Assembly: GCA_963851295.1 (NCBI GenBank)
Contig: CAWKOS010000006.1
Coordinates: 186,001 to 250,000, forward strand
Source of the DNA: JAOPZW01 sp963851295
GTDB taxonomy: Bacteria > Actinomycetota > Thermoleophilia > Solirubrobacterales > Solirubrobacteraceae
Length of the DNA stretch: 64,000 nt
Direction of reading: 5' to 3'
Positions within the stretch are counted from its first letter, which is position 1; each line of letters begins with the position of its first letter. A program made the position numbers and the translations under genes. This document shows, one piece after another, positions 41,328-49,933 of this stretch. The notes beneath the pieces were generated by a model. That model saw only the letters and a program-made list of their open reading frames with translations, was not told the DNA's origin and did not search any database.

Positions 41328-42443
41328 GTGGCCGACCGTTCCTCGATCGTCGTCGTCGGAGCCGGCGTCTTCGGCGCCTCGCTGGCGCGCCACTGCGCGC
41401 TGGCGGGCTGGGATGTCGTGCTCGTGGAGCGCATCGCGCCCGGTCACGTCCGGTCGGGATCCGGCGACGAGTCGCGGATCATCCGCTGCTGCCACGGCCC
41501 CGACCGCTGGTACGCGCGCTCGGCGCGGCGGGCGTGGGCGCTATGGCACGAGGTCGACCCGCGGCTCGTCGTCGACTGCGGCGTGGCCTGGCTGGCGCAG
41601 CGCGACGACGGCTGGGTGGCGGAGGGGGAGGCGGTCCTGGGCGCCGAGGGCATCCCGCACGAGCGCGTCGACGCGACCGCGCTCTTTCCGAGCATCGCCG
41701 CCGACGACGTGCGCTTCACGCTCTTCGAGCCCGAGGCCGGCATCCTGCGTGCGCGCGACGCGGTCATGGCGCTGGCGGCCCAGGCGGTGGCGGCGGGCGC
41801 CGAGCTCGTGCTCGCCGACGCGCGGCCCGACGGCCGCGCGGTCGTCCTCGACGACGGACGCCGCCTGGAGGCCGACCGCGTCGTCTGGGCCTGCGGCGCG
41901 TGGCTGCCCGCGCTCTTCCCGGGCCTGCTCGACCTGCGTATCACCCACCAAGACGTCTTCTACTTCGGCGCGGGCGCGGCATGGCGCACGCCGGGCGTCC
42001 CGGGCTGGGTCGACTACGACCGCGCCGCCTACGGCCTCGGCGACCTCGACGGCCGCGGCGTGAAGGTCTCACCCGACGTCGACGGCCCCGAGATCGACCC
42101 CGAGACGGTCGAGCGCGTCGCCTTCCCCCCGCACGAGCGCCTGGCCCGCGACTACCTGGCGCGGCGCTTTCCCGCGCTGGCCTCGGCGCCGCTGGTCGGC
42201 CACCGCACCTGCCAATACGAGATCACGCCCGACACCCACTTCGTCGTCGCGCCGCACCCCGACCACGACGGCCGCGTGTGGCTGATGGGCGGCGGCTCGG
42301 GCCACGGCTTCAAGCACGGCCCGGCGCTCGCCGAGGCCGCCGAGCGCTGGCTCACGGGCGCCGAGCCGCCCGACACGCGCTTCGCCCTCGGCCGCCGCGG
42401 CGGCGACCGCAGCCTGCGCACGGCGGGCGCCCGGCCCACCTGA
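41328..42443 (+). CDS. FAD-dependent amine/amino-acid oxidase (DAO/MSOX family)
   Basis: A 371-residue flavoprotein of the D-amino-acid oxidase fold. The dinucleotide loop VVVGAGVFGASLARHCA is followed by a Glu (VLVERIAPG) that binds ADP-ribose; SGSGDESRIIR resembles the sarcosine-oxidase-type N-terminus, VWACGAWLP and WLMGGGSGHGFKHGPALAE complete the FAD site. It probably oxidises a secondary or methylated amine with release of H2O2. It starts at a GTG 11 bp after the repeat element. Confidence 0.85.
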   Translation: MADRSSIVVVGAGVFGASLARHCALAGWDVVLVERIAPGHVRSGSGDESRIIRCCHGPDRWYARSARRAWALWHEVDPRLVVDCGVAWLAQRDDGWVAEGEAVLGAEGIPHERVDATALFPSIAADDVRFTLFEPEAGILRARDAVMALAAQAVAAGAELVLADARPDGRAVVLDDGRRLEADRVVWACGAWLPALFPGLLDLRITHQDVFYFGAGAAWRTPGVPGWVDYDRAAYGLGDLDGRGVKVSPDVDGPEIDPETVERVAFPPHERLARDYLARRFPALASAPLVGHRTCQYEITPDTHFVVAPHPDHDGRVWLMGGGSGHGFKHGPALAEAAERWLTGAEPPDTRFALGRRGGDRSLRTAGARPT

Positions 42444-42463
42444 GAGCGCCAACGCGCCAGCTT

Positions 42464-42488
42464 CGCGAAATGGGCTAAAGCTCTCGCG
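42464..42488 (+). ncRNA. Candidate structured leader or small RNA hairpin
   Basis: CGCGA (42464-42468) pairs with TCGCG (42484-42488) and GGGC with GCTC (one G-U) around a UAAA loop, with a 3 nt bulge. About 25 nt further on is an intrinsic terminator (42514-42540). The hairpin, the spacer GGCGACCTGCCGATG and the terminator together look like a short RNA unit or attenuator in front of nucS. No known RNA family is claimed. Confidence 0.35.
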
Positions 42489-42513
42489 GCGACCTGCCGA
42501 TGAACGTGATGTA

Positions 42514-42540
42514 GGCCCCGCACGGATGTCGGGGCCTTCT
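42514..42540 (+). terminator. Rho-independent terminator
   Basis: GGCCCCG (42514-42520) pairs perfectly with CGGGGCC (42530-42536) around a 9 nt loop and is followed by TTCTT. It ends the transcript of the FAD oxidase gene, or of a short RNA starting downstream of it. Confidence 0.7.
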
Positions 42541-42601
42541 TGATGTCCGGGCCCGGGTCGCGCGCCGATCGTCCGCGCCGAGGCGTACATTGACCCGCTC
42601 G

Positions 42602-43276
42602 ATGCGCCTGATCGTCGCCCGCTGCGAGGTCCGCTACTCGGGCCGCCTGTCCGCCGTCCTCCCCGAGGCGCTGCGGCTGATCATGGTCAAGAGCGATGGC
42701 TCGGTGATGGTCCACGCCGACCACGGCGGCTACAAGCCGAGCAATTGGATGACGCCGCCGACCGTGATCGAGGAGTCCGACGAGGCGATCGTGGTGCGCA
42801 AGCGCGCGGGCAGCACCGAGGACCGGCTCGACATCCGCATCGCCGAGGTTCTCTCCGACGTCACGCACGACATGGGCGAGGCCGCCGCGCTGGAGAAGGA
42901 CGGCGTCGAGGCCGACCTGCAGGAGGCGCTGGCGGCGGCCCCCGACTTCTGCGGCGAGGGCTTCCGACTCGTGCGCCGCGAGTGGCCGACCGACATCGGC
43001 CCCGTCGACCTCATGTGCCGCGACGACGAGGACGGCTGGATCGCGGTCGAGATCAAGCGCGTCGGGACGATCGACGCCGTCGAGCAGCTCACGCGCTACC
43101 TCGAGCGCATCCGCCTGGACCCGGCGATGGGCGACTGCCGCGGGGTGCTGGCCGCGCAGGCGGTCAAGCCGCAGGCGCGCGTGCTCGCCGAGGCGCGCGG
43201 CATCGCGTGGGTCGAGGTCGACCTCGCCGTGCTGCGCGGCGAGCGCGAGCCCGAGCTCACCCTCTTCGGCGCCTAG
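42602..43276 (+). CDS. nucS: Mismatch-specific endonuclease NucS/EndoMS
   Basis: A 224-residue enzyme that replaces MutS/MutL mismatch repair in many actinobacteria and archaea. It recognises G-T, G-G and T-T mismatches and cuts both strands. The N-terminal DNA-binding half has MVHADHGGYKPSNWM; the C-terminal RecB-like nuclease has the Asp in GPVDLMCRD and the ExK in VAVEIKRVGTIDAVEQL. The C-terminal ELTLFGA is the beta-clamp contact. TACATT lies 10 nt upstream of the ATG (leaderless). Confidence 0.95.
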   Translation: MRLIVARCEVRYSGRLSAVLPEALRLIMVKSDGSVMVHADHGGYKPSNWMTPPTVIEESDEAIVVRKRAGSTEDRLDIRIAEVLSDVTHDMGEAAALEKDGVEADLQEALAAAPDFCGEGFRLVRREWPTDIGPVDLMCRDDEDGWIAVEIKRVGTIDAVEQLTRYLERIRLDPAMGDCRGVLAAQAVKPQARVLAEARGIAWVEVDLAVLRGEREPELTLFGA

Positions 43277-43307
43277 CCCGCCGCTCGCGGCCTATATCGT
43301 CCGCGCC

Positions 43308-44075
43308 ATGTCCGACGAGCCCGTCCTGACCGAGCGCCGCGACGGCGTGCTGCTCATCACGCTCAACCGGCCCGAGGCGCGCAACGCGGTCAACCTCGCG
43401 CTCGCCGAGGGCCTGGCCGCCGCCCTCGACGCGCTCGACGCCGACGGCGAGCTGTCGGTCGGCGTCATCACAGGGGCTGGCGCTGGCTTCTCGGCGGGCA
43501 TGGACCTCAAGGCCTTCGTCGCCGGCGAGCGCCCGTGGGTCGGCGACCGCGGCTTCGCAGGCATCACGCAGCGCTCCGCCCGCAAGCCCCTCATCGCCGC
43601 CGTCGAGGGCTTCGCCGTCGCCGGCGGGCTGGAGATCGCGCTCGCCTGCGACCTGATCGTCGCCGCGCGCGAGGCCAAGCTCGGGATCCCCGAGGTCAGG
43701 CGCTCGCTCGTGGCCGCCGCCGGCGCCCTGCGCCGGCTGCCCCAGCGCCTGCCTTCCGGCGTGGCGATGGAGCTCGCGCTCACCGGCGACACCATGACCG
43801 CGCAGCGCGGCTACGAGCTCGGGCTCGTCAACCGCGTGACCGATGGCGGCGGCGCCGTCGGCGCGGCGCTCGAGCTCGCCGCCGCGATCGCGCGCAACGG
43901 CCCGCTCGCGCTCGACGCGACGAAGGCGATCCTGCAGCAGCAGGCCGACTGGGACGAGCAGGAGTTCTGGCAGCGCCAGGGCGAGCTCGCCGGCCCGGTG
44001 CTCGCCTCCGAGGACGCCCGCGAGGGCGCGGTCGCCTTCTCCGAGAAGCGCGACCCGGTGTGGCAGGGGCGCTAG
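43308..44075 (+). CDS. Enoyl-CoA hydratase/isomerase (crotonase family)
   Basis: A 255-residue crotonase. The oxyanion-hole stretches AGFSAGMDLKAF and GFAVAGGLEIALACDLIVA are conserved, and the second catalytic Glu lies in GIPEVRRSL. It lacks the first hydratase Glu context that would prove dehydration chemistry, so hydratase, isomerase or thioesterase activity are all possible. TATCGT ends 7 nt before the ATG (leaderless). Confidence 0.87.
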   Translation: MSDEPVLTERRDGVLLITLNRPEARNAVNLALAEGLAAALDALDADGELSVGVITGAGAGFSAGMDLKAFVAGERPWVGDRGFAGITQRSARKPLIAAVEGFAVAGGLEIALACDLIVAAREAKLGIPEVRRSLVAAAGALRRLPQRLPSGVAMELALTGDTMTAQRGYELGLVNRVTDGGGAVGAALELAAAIARNGPLALDATKAILQQQADWDEQEFWQRQGELAGPVLASEDAREGAVAFSEKRDPVWQGR

Positions 44076-44090
44076 CTCTAGGCTGAGGCG

Positions 44091-46103
44091 ATGTCCGCCG
44101 CGGCGGCCGCCGTCCCGGCCCCGGCGACGCGCACGCGCCGCGGGATCGGCGTCGTCTTCGTCGCGCTCATGCTCGCGGTCCTGCTCGCCGCGCTCGACTC
44201 GACGATCGTCGCCACCGCGCTGCCGACGATCACCGCCGAGCTCGGCGGGCTGAACCAGCTCTCGTGGGTCGTCACCGGCTACCTGCTGGCCTCGACGATC
44301 TCCACGCCGCTCTACGGCAAGCTCGGCGACCTCTACGGCCGCAAGCGCGTCTTCCAGGCGTCGATCATCGTCTTCCTCGTGGGGTCGGCCCTGTGCGGCC
44401 TGGCGCAGGGGATGGGCGAGCTCATCGCCTTCCGCACGATCCAGGGCTTCGGCGGCGGCGGGCTGATCGTCCTGGCCCAGGCGATCATCGGCGACGTCGT
44501 CTCGCCGCGCGACCGCGGCCGCTACCAGGGCATCTTCGGCGCCGTCTTCGGGATCAGCAGCGTCCTCGGGCCGCTGATCGGCGGCTTCCTGGTCGACAAC
44601 GCGTCCTGGCGCTGGATCTTCTACGTCAACCTGCCGATCGGGATCCTCGCGCTGGTCGTGATCGCGGTGGCCCTGCACCTGCCCGAGCAGCGCCGCGAGG
44701 CGCGCATCGACGTGCGCGGGACGATCCTGCTCAGCCTCGCGGCCGGGTCCTTCGTCCTGGCCACGAGCCTCGGCGGCTCGACCTACGCCTGGGGCTCGTG
44801 GCAGATCGTCGGCCTCGGCGTCGTGACCGTGGTCGCGACCGCCCTCTTCATCCCCGTCGAGCGCCGCGCGGCCGAGCCGGTGCTGCCTCTATCGCTCTTC
44901 TCCCGCCGCGTCTTCGCGGTGGCCGGCGCGATCGGCTTCATCGTCGGCTTCGCCCTCTTCGGGGCGACGACGTACCTGCCGCTCTTCCTGCAGATCGTCA
45001 CCGGCGCCTCGCCGACGCGCTCGGGCCTGGAGCTCCTGCCGCTCGTCCTGGGCCTGCTCGTCACCTCGATCGGCAGCGGCCAGATCATCGCCCGCTGGGG
45101 GCACTACCGCCCGTTCCCGATCGCCGGCACGGCGATCATGGCCGTCGGGTTCTGGATGCTCTCGACGCTCGGCCCCGACACGAGCACCGCGGAGCGCTCG
45201 TTGGACATGGTCGTCCTCGGGCTGGGGATCGGCATGGTCATGCAGGTCCTCGTGCTCGCGGTGCAGAACGACGTCGAGTACCGCGACCTCGGCGTGGCGA
45301 CCTCGGGCGCGACCTTCTTCCGCTCGATCGGCGGGTGCTTCGGCGTCGCCATCAGCGGGGCGATCTTCTCCAACCGGCTGACCGACGAGCTGGGCTCGAT
45401 CACCGGCCTGCCCCCGCACATCGCGGCGGGCAGCGTGACCGGCGCCCAGGTCGCCAAGCTGCCGGCCGCGGTGCGCGATCCGTTCGTGGCGGCCTACGCC
45501 GACGCCCTGACCACCGTGTTCGCCGTGTGCGTGCCGATCGCCCTGCTCGGCTTCGTCCTCGCGTGGCTGCTGCCCGAGAAGCCGCTGCGGCGCACGCTCG
45601 AGGCCGCCGGGGTCGGCGAGGCGTTCGCGGCGCCCAAGCATCCCGACCCGGTGGCCGAGATCGAGCGCGCGCTCTCCACGCTCGCGCGGCGCGACAGCCG
45701 CGAGCGGATCCTCGAGCGCCTGTGTGCCCGCGCCGGGGTCGAGCTCACGGCGCGCCAGTGCTGGGTGCTCGCGCGGGTGGGCGAGGACGAGCCGGCGGAC
45801 GCGGTCGCGATCGCCGAGGCGCGCGGCGTCGACGCCGCGCGGGTCGCGGCCCGGGTGGGCGAGCTGCGCGACCTGGGCTACGTCGAGGGCCCGGCCGAGG
45901 CGATCGTCCTCAGCGACCAGGGCCGCGACGCGCTCGACCGCCTCGTCGCGGCCCGGCGCGAGCGCCTGGCCGAGCTGCTCGACGGCTGGTCGCCCGAGCG
46001 CGAGGCCGAGCTGGCCGACATGCTCACGCGCCTGGCGCGCGACGTCGTCGCCGACCACCCCGACGCCGCGCCGCGCCGCGAGCACGAGGGCGTCGCGGCG
46101 TAG
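44091..46103 (+). CDS. MFS drug transporter (DHA2, 14 TM) with C-terminal winged-helix domain
   Basis: A 670-residue protein. Residues about 15-490 are a 14-helix EmrB/QacA-type proton antiporter: motif D1 AALDSTIVATALPTI, motif A GKLGDLYGRKR and motif C GISSVLGPLIGG. Residues about 520-655 are soluble and read as a MarR-like winged helix (ELTARQCWVLARVGED, GVDAARVAARVGELRDLGYV, LSDQGRDALDRLVAARR). A pump with its own DNA-binding-type domain is unusual. TAGGCT ends 6 nt before the ATG. Confidence 0.88.
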   Translation: MSAAAAAVPAPATRTRRGIGVVFVALMLAVLLAALDSTIVATALPTITAELGGLNQLSWVVTGYLLASTISTPLYGKLGDLYGRKRVFQASIIVFLVGSALCGLAQGMGELIAFRTIQGFGGGGLIVLAQAIIGDVVSPRDRGRYQGIFGAVFGISSVLGPLIGGFLVDNASWRWIFYVNLPIGILALVVIAVALHLPEQRREARIDVRGTILLSLAAGSFVLATSLGGSTYAWGSWQIVGLGVVTVVATALFIPVERRAAEPVLPLSLFSRRVFAVAGAIGFIVGFALFGATTYLPLFLQIVTGASPTRSGLELLPLVLGLLVTSIGSGQIIARWGHYRPFPIAGTAIMAVGFWMLSTLGPDTSTAERSLDMVVLGLGIGMVMQVLVLAVQNDVEYRDLGVATSGATFFRSIGGCFGVAISGAIFSNRLTDELGSITGLPPHIAAGSVTGAQVAKLPAAVRDPFVAAYADALTTVFAVCVPIALLGFVLAWLLPEKPLRRTLEAAGVGEAFAAPKHPDPVAEIERALSTLARRDSRERILERLCARAGVELTARQCWVLARVGEDEPADAVAIAEARGVDAARVAARVGELRDLGYVEGPAEAIVLSDQGRDALDRLVAARRERLAELLDGWSPEREAELADMLTRLARDVVADHPDAAPRREHEGVAA

Positions 46104-46174
46104 GACCGGCCGTCGATCCGGCTTAGACCGCCGGGCGGAAGGCGGGCGCGAGGCGCGTGCCTACCCTCCGGCCG

Positions 46175-46909
46175 ATGGAGGAGCGACTGTCCCAGATCGT
46201 CGCCTTCGGCGGAGGCGGGTTCTCGATGGACGCCGGGAACCCGCTGCTCGACGACTACGTCCTGCGCCTCACCGGCGCCGAGCGCCCGCGCGTCTGCTTC
46301 GTGCCGACCGCCTCGGGCGACGCCGACCACTACGTGGTGCGCTTCTACCGCACCTTCGCCGCCTTCGGCTGCGACCCGAGCCACGTGTCGCTCTTCCGGC
46401 GCGACCGTACGGCGGCCCAGGGCGACCCGGCCGAGCACCTGCTCGCGCAGGATCTCATCTACGTGGGCGGCGGCTCCGTCATCAGCTTGCTCGGGGCGTG
46501 GCGCGCGCACGGGCTCGACGAGGTCCTCGCCGAGGCGTGGCGCCGCGGGATCGTGCTCTGCGGGCTCAGCGCCGGCTCGCTGTGCTGGTTCCGCGAGGCC
46601 GTGACCGCCTTCCACGGCCGGCCCCAGGCGGTCGAGGGGCTGGGCCTGCTGCCGCACTCCAACTGCGTGCACTACGACGGCGAGCCGTGCCGGCGCACGG
46701 AGTACCGGCGCTTCGTGCGCGAGGGCATGTCCGCGGGCTACGCCGCCGACGACGGCGCGGCGCTGCACTTCGTGGGGACCGAGCTGCACCGCGTCGTGAC
46801 CTCGCGGTCGGGCAAGCACGGCTGGCACGTCGCCCTGCGGGGCGAGCGGGTGGTCGAGCGCAAGCTCGCGACGGTGGACCTGGGCGCGCCGGTGGCGCTC
46901 GTCGCGTGA
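46175..46909 (+). CDS. Peptidase E-like S51 serine peptidase (copy 1)
   Basis: A 244-residue protein of the class-I glutamine amidotransferase-like fold. The nucleophile elbow is CGLSAGSLCWF with Ser near residue 130; IYVGGGSVISLLGAWR and HYDGEP flank the site. S51 enzymes cleave Asp-X dipeptides or cyanophycin dipeptides. TACCCT ends 7 nt before the ATG at 46175, supporting this start. It overlaps its paralogue by GTGA. Confidence 0.85.
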   Translation: MEERLSQIVAFGGGGFSMDAGNPLLDDYVLRLTGAERPRVCFVPTASGDADHYVVRFYRTFAAFGCDPSHVSLFRRDRTAAQGDPAEHLLAQDLIYVGGGSVISLLGAWRAHGLDEVLAEAWRRGIVLCGLSAGSLCWFREAVTAFHGRPQAVEGLGLLPHSNCVHYDGEPCRRTEYRRFVREGMSAGYAADDGAALHFVGTELHRVVTSRSGKHGWHVALRGERVVERKLATVDLGAPVALVA

Positions 46910-47673
46910 GGACGATCCTCGCCCTCGGCGGCGGCGGCTTCACCGCGACGCCCGGCGACCCCGCGCTCGACGAGCTCGTGCTCCAGCTCGCGGGCAGCCC
47001 GGTGCCGCGGATCCTCTTCCTGCCGACCGCCAGCGGCGACCCGCGCGACCAGATCGGGCGCTTCCACGCCGCCTTCGGCGACCGCCCGTGTGAGCCGGAG
47101 GTGCTCTCGCTCTTCCGCCTGGCCGAGCTGCGCCGCCCGCTGCGCGACGTCGTCCTCTCGCAGGACGTCATCTACGCCGGCGGCGGCTCGATGCGCAACC
47201 TGCTGGCGATCTGGCAGGTCCACGGCCTGGACCGGCTGCTGCGCGACGCCTGGGAGCGCGGCGTGGTCCTCGCCGGGATCAGCGCCGGCGCGATGTGCTG
47301 GTTCCAGGGCGGCGTGACGACCTCGTCGGGCGCGCCCGAGCCGACGCCGGGCCTCGGCTTCCTGCCCGGCTCGCTCTCCGTCCACGCCGACACCGAGCCC
47401 GGGCGCGCGCCCGTGTGCCTGCGCGCGATCGCCGACGGCACCCTGCCGCCCGGCTGGATCGCCGACGACGGCGTCGGGCTGCTCTTCCGCGACATGGAGC
47501 TCGAGCGCGTGGTGTCGGCGCGGCCGAAGGCGCGCGCGGCGCGCGTGGACCTCGTCGACGGCGCCGTCGCGCAGACGCCGATCGAACCCGACATGATCGC
47601 CCCGGCGCCGCGCGGCGTGCCGGCCGACGTCCGCGAGCTGCGCGCGACGCGCTACGGCTCGCTGCGCGACTGA
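46906..47673 (+). CDS. Peptidase E-like S51 serine peptidase (copy 2)
   Basis: A 255-residue paralogue of the preceding gene with the same plan: ALGGGGFTA start, IYAGGGSMRNLLAIWQ, nucleophile Ser in AGISAGAMCWFQGG, and HADTEPGR. It diverges strongly in the C-terminal third, so substrate range may differ. GTG start at 46906 coupled to copy 1. It overlaps the convergent YjbQ gene by 22 bp. Confidence 0.85.
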   Translation: MRTILALGGGGFTATPGDPALDELVLQLAGSPVPRILFLPTASGDPRDQIGRFHAAFGDRPCEPEVLSLFRLAELRRPLRDVVLSQDVIYAGGGSMRNLLAIWQVHGLDRLLRDAWERGVVLAGISAGAMCWFQGGVTTSSGAPEPTPGLGFLPGSLSVHADTEPGRAPVCLRAIADGTLPPGWIADDGVGLLFRDMELERVVSARPKARAARVDLVDGAVAQTPIEPDMIAPAPRGVPADVRELRATRYGSLRD

Positions 47674-48086
47674 CCGTTGATCGTCGCCACCAGCGAGCGC
47701 GCGCCGCCGCGGTCGCGGTGCTCGCACAGGTAGATCCCCTGCCAGGTGCCCAGCGCGAAGCGCCCGCGGCTGACGGGCAGGGTCAGCGACGGACCCAGCA
47801 GCGAGGCCTTGATGTGGGCGGGCATGTCGTCGGGGCCCTCGAGCGTGTGCGTCCAGCCGCGGAAGTCCTCGGGCACGACGGCGTCGAACCAGGTCTCGAA
47901 GTCGCGGCGCACGTCGGGCGAGGCGTTCTCGTTGAGCGCCAGCGAGGCCGAGGTGTGGCGGATGAGCAGGTGACACAGGCCGACCTCCACCTCTCCCAGC
48001 TCGGGCAGCGCCTGCTGCACCTCGCGCGTAACGAGGTGAAAGCCGCGGGGACGAGGCTCGAGCGCGATCTCGCGTTGCACCCACAT
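47652..48086 (-). CDS. YjbQ family (UPF0047) protein
   Basis: A 144-residue protein of the YjbQ family, which has weak thiamine-phosphate synthase activity in E. coli; the true role is unknown. Conserved residues are seen in LLIRHTSASLALNENASPDVRRDFE (His, Asp) and the metal-site His in HIKASLLG, with GTWQGIYLCEHRD at the end. TAGCGT lies 9 nt before the ATG on the minus strand. Confidence 0.9.
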   Translation of the reverse strand: MWVQREIALEPRPRGFHLVTREVQQALPELGEVEVGLCHLLIRHTSASLALNENASPDVRRDFETWFDAVVPEDFRGWTHTLEGPDDMPAHIKASLLGPSLTLPVSRGRFALGTWQGIYLCEHRDRGGARSLVATINGQSRSEP

Positions 48087-48118
48087 TCGCCCGTGACGCT
48101 ACCCGGCACACTGTCTCG

Positions 48119-48661
48119 ATGACCCTGCTCCTGATCTCCGGCAGCCTGCGCGACGGCTCGACCAACACCGCGCTGCTGCGCACGGCGCGGGCGATCGATC
48201 CCGACTGCGAGCTCTACGGGTCCATGGGCGCCCTGCCCCACTTCAGCCCCGACGACGACCACGACGACCTGCCCGCGGCCGTCCGCGAGCTGCGCGCGGC
48301 GACCGGCCGCGCCGAGGCGCTCCTGGTCTGCACGCCCGAGTACGCGGGTGCGCTGCCCGGAGCCTTCAAGAACCTCCTGGAGTGGCTCGTGGGCGGCGGC
48401 GAGGCCTACCGCAAGCCGATCGCGTGGATCAACGTCTCAGGGCCGGCGGCGCCGACCGGCGCCGCCGACGCGCACGCCTCGCTGCGCAAGGTCGTCGGCT
48501 ACCTGGCCATGGAGGTCGTCGAGGAGGCGTGCGTCCGCATCCCCGTCACGCGCGACGCCATCGGCGAGGACGGTCTCATCGCCGACCCGGCGATCCGCGA
48601 GGCGTTGCTCGCGGCCCTGGAGGCGCTGCGGGTGGGGGCGGCGCGGGTGGAGAGCTTCTAG
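48119..48661 (+). CDS. NADPH-dependent FMN reductase family protein
   Basis: A 180-residue flavodoxin-like reductase. The FMN phosphate loop is ISGSLRDGSTNTALLR, and CTPEYAGALPGAFKNLLEWLVG is the family signature. It reduces FMN, quinones or azo compounds with NADPH. It is a distant paralogue of the gene at 50562. Confidence 0.88.
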   Translation: MTLLLISGSLRDGSTNTALLRTARAIDPDCELYGSMGALPHFSPDDDHDDLPAAVRELRAATGRAEALLVCTPEYAGALPGAFKNLLEWLVGGGEAYRKPIAWINVSGPAAPTGAADAHASLRKVVGYLAMEVVEEACVRIPVTRDAIGEDGLIADPAIREALLAALEALRVGAARVESF

Positions 48662-48715
48662 CGCTGGCGGTGCCTCGCCGCGCGATGCCGCAGGCGCCGC
48701 GCGGAGCGCAAACCC

Positions 48716-48982
48716 CTACTCCGGCACCCGCGCGACCGCCATGTCCACCCGCGGCCCGCGGAAGGGCACGCCCTCGGCCTCGAGCAGCGCACGCTGGCGC
48801 TCGCCCTTGGCCAGCGAGCCGTCGGCGCGGACGACGCGGTGCCAGGGGACGCTCGGGTCGTCGCAGCCGTGGAGCACCGCGCCGGCCTGGCGCGGGGCGC
48901 CGGGCGAGACGTCGCCGTAGGCGCGGACGAAGCCCGGAGGGATCGCGCGCACGCGGTCGAGGATCCGCTCCGGGGTGGCCAT
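48716..48982 (-). CDS. Alkyltransferase-like protein (ATL, MGMT fold)
   Basis: An 88-residue protein of the MGMT C-terminal domain. Its active-site motif is PWHRV, with Trp in place of the reactive Cys of PCHR, the defining mark of ATL proteins. These bind O6-alkylguanine, flip it out and hand the lesion to nucleotide excision repair instead of removing the alkyl group. The N-terminal RVRAIPPGFVRAYGDVS is the helix-turn-helix minor-groove reader. It is divergent from the DUF1028 gene. Confidence 0.9.
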   Translation of the reverse strand: MATPERILDRVRAIPPGFVRAYGDVSPGAPRQAGAVLHGCDDPSVPWHRVVRADGSLAKGERQRALLEAEGVPFRGPRVDMAVARVPE

Positions 48983-48994
48983 CGGGCACGACGA

Positions 48995-49000
48995 TAGGCT
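48995..49000 (+). promoter_or_regulatory. -10 hexamer TAGGCT for leaderless DUF1028 mRNA
   Basis: TAGGCT ends 7 nt before the ATG at 49008, which favours that start over a GTG at 48975. No ribosome site is visible. Confidence 0.5.
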
Positions 49001-49007
49001 CTCGCGG

Positions 49008-49910
49008 ATGGTCAGGCGCGGCACGTACTCGATCGTCGCCCGCGACCCGCGGACCGGCGAGCTGGGCGTGGCCGTCCAGTCGCACTGGTTCGCGGTCGGG
49101 CCGATCGTGCCCTGGGTGCGGGCGGGCGTCGGCGCGGTGGCCACGCAGTCGATCGCCGAGCCCGCCTACGGCCCGCGGGCGCTCGACCTCCTGGAGGCCG
49201 GCGCCCGCGCCCACGATGCGCTGGCCGAGCTCACGCGCGACGACGAGCTCGCGCGCTTCCGGCAGGTCGCCGTGGTCGACGCGCACGGCAACGTCGCGGC
49301 CCATACCGGCGAGGGCTGCATCGCCCACGCCGGGGACCAGGCCGGCCACGAGTTCACCGCCCAGGCCAACATGATGGCCTCGCCCGAGGTCTGGCCGGCG
49401 ATGGCACACGCCTTCGAGGCCGCGGCGGGACCGCTGTCGCGGCGGCTGCTCGCCGCGCTCCACGCCGCCGAGGCGCGCGGGGGCGACGCCCGCGGGCGCC
49501 AGTCGTGCGCGCTCGTGGTCGCGCCGGCGGCCGGCGAGCCGTGGCAGCGGACGGTCGACCTCCGCGTCGACGACCACCCCGAGCCGCTGGCCGAGCTCGA
49601 CCGGCTGCTCGACCTCGCCGACGCCTACGCGCTGGCCACCGAGGGCGACGAGCTCGTGGGCCAGGGGCGCCACGAGGAGGCCGGCGAGCGCTACCGCACG
49701 GCCAGCGAGCTGGCGCCCGGCAACCACGAGCTGCTCTTCTGGGCCGGCCTCGCGGCGGCGCAGGCGGGGGACATGCCCACGGCCGTCGACCGCGTGCGTG
49801 AGGCGATCCGGCTGCAGCCCGGATGGCGCGAGCTGCTGGCCCGTTTGGAGCCCGAGATCGCGCCGGGGGCGCCGGCCGTGCTACAAGCCCTGGAGACCTC
49901 CGGCGTGTAA
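49008..49910 (+). CDS. DUF1028 (Ntn-hydrolase-like) protein with TPR tail
   Basis: A 300-residue protein. Residues 1-210 are a DUF1028 domain, predicted to have an Ntn-hydrolase fold, with GTYSIVARDPRTGELGVAVQSHWFAVG and IAHAGDQAGHEFTAQANMM. Residues about 220-290 form two TPR-like helical repeats (EEAGERYRTASELAPGNHELLFWAG). Substrate unknown; homologues are linked to peptide or ureide hydrolysis without proof. Confidence 0.85.
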   Translation: MVRRGTYSIVARDPRTGELGVAVQSHWFAVGPIVPWVRAGVGAVATQSIAEPAYGPRALDLLEAGARAHDALAELTRDDELARFRQVAVVDAHGNVAAHTGEGCIAHAGDQAGHEFTAQANMMASPEVWPAMAHAFEAAAGPLSRRLLAALHAAEARGGDARGRQSCALVVAPAAGEPWQRTVDLRVDDHPEPLAELDRLLDLADAYALATEGDELVGQGRHEEAGERYRTASELAPGNHELLFWAGLAAAQAGDMPTAVDRVREAIRLQPGWRELLARLEPEIAPGAPAVLQALETSGV

Positions 49911-49933
49911 CGGAAGGTTCACGTCGCACACTG

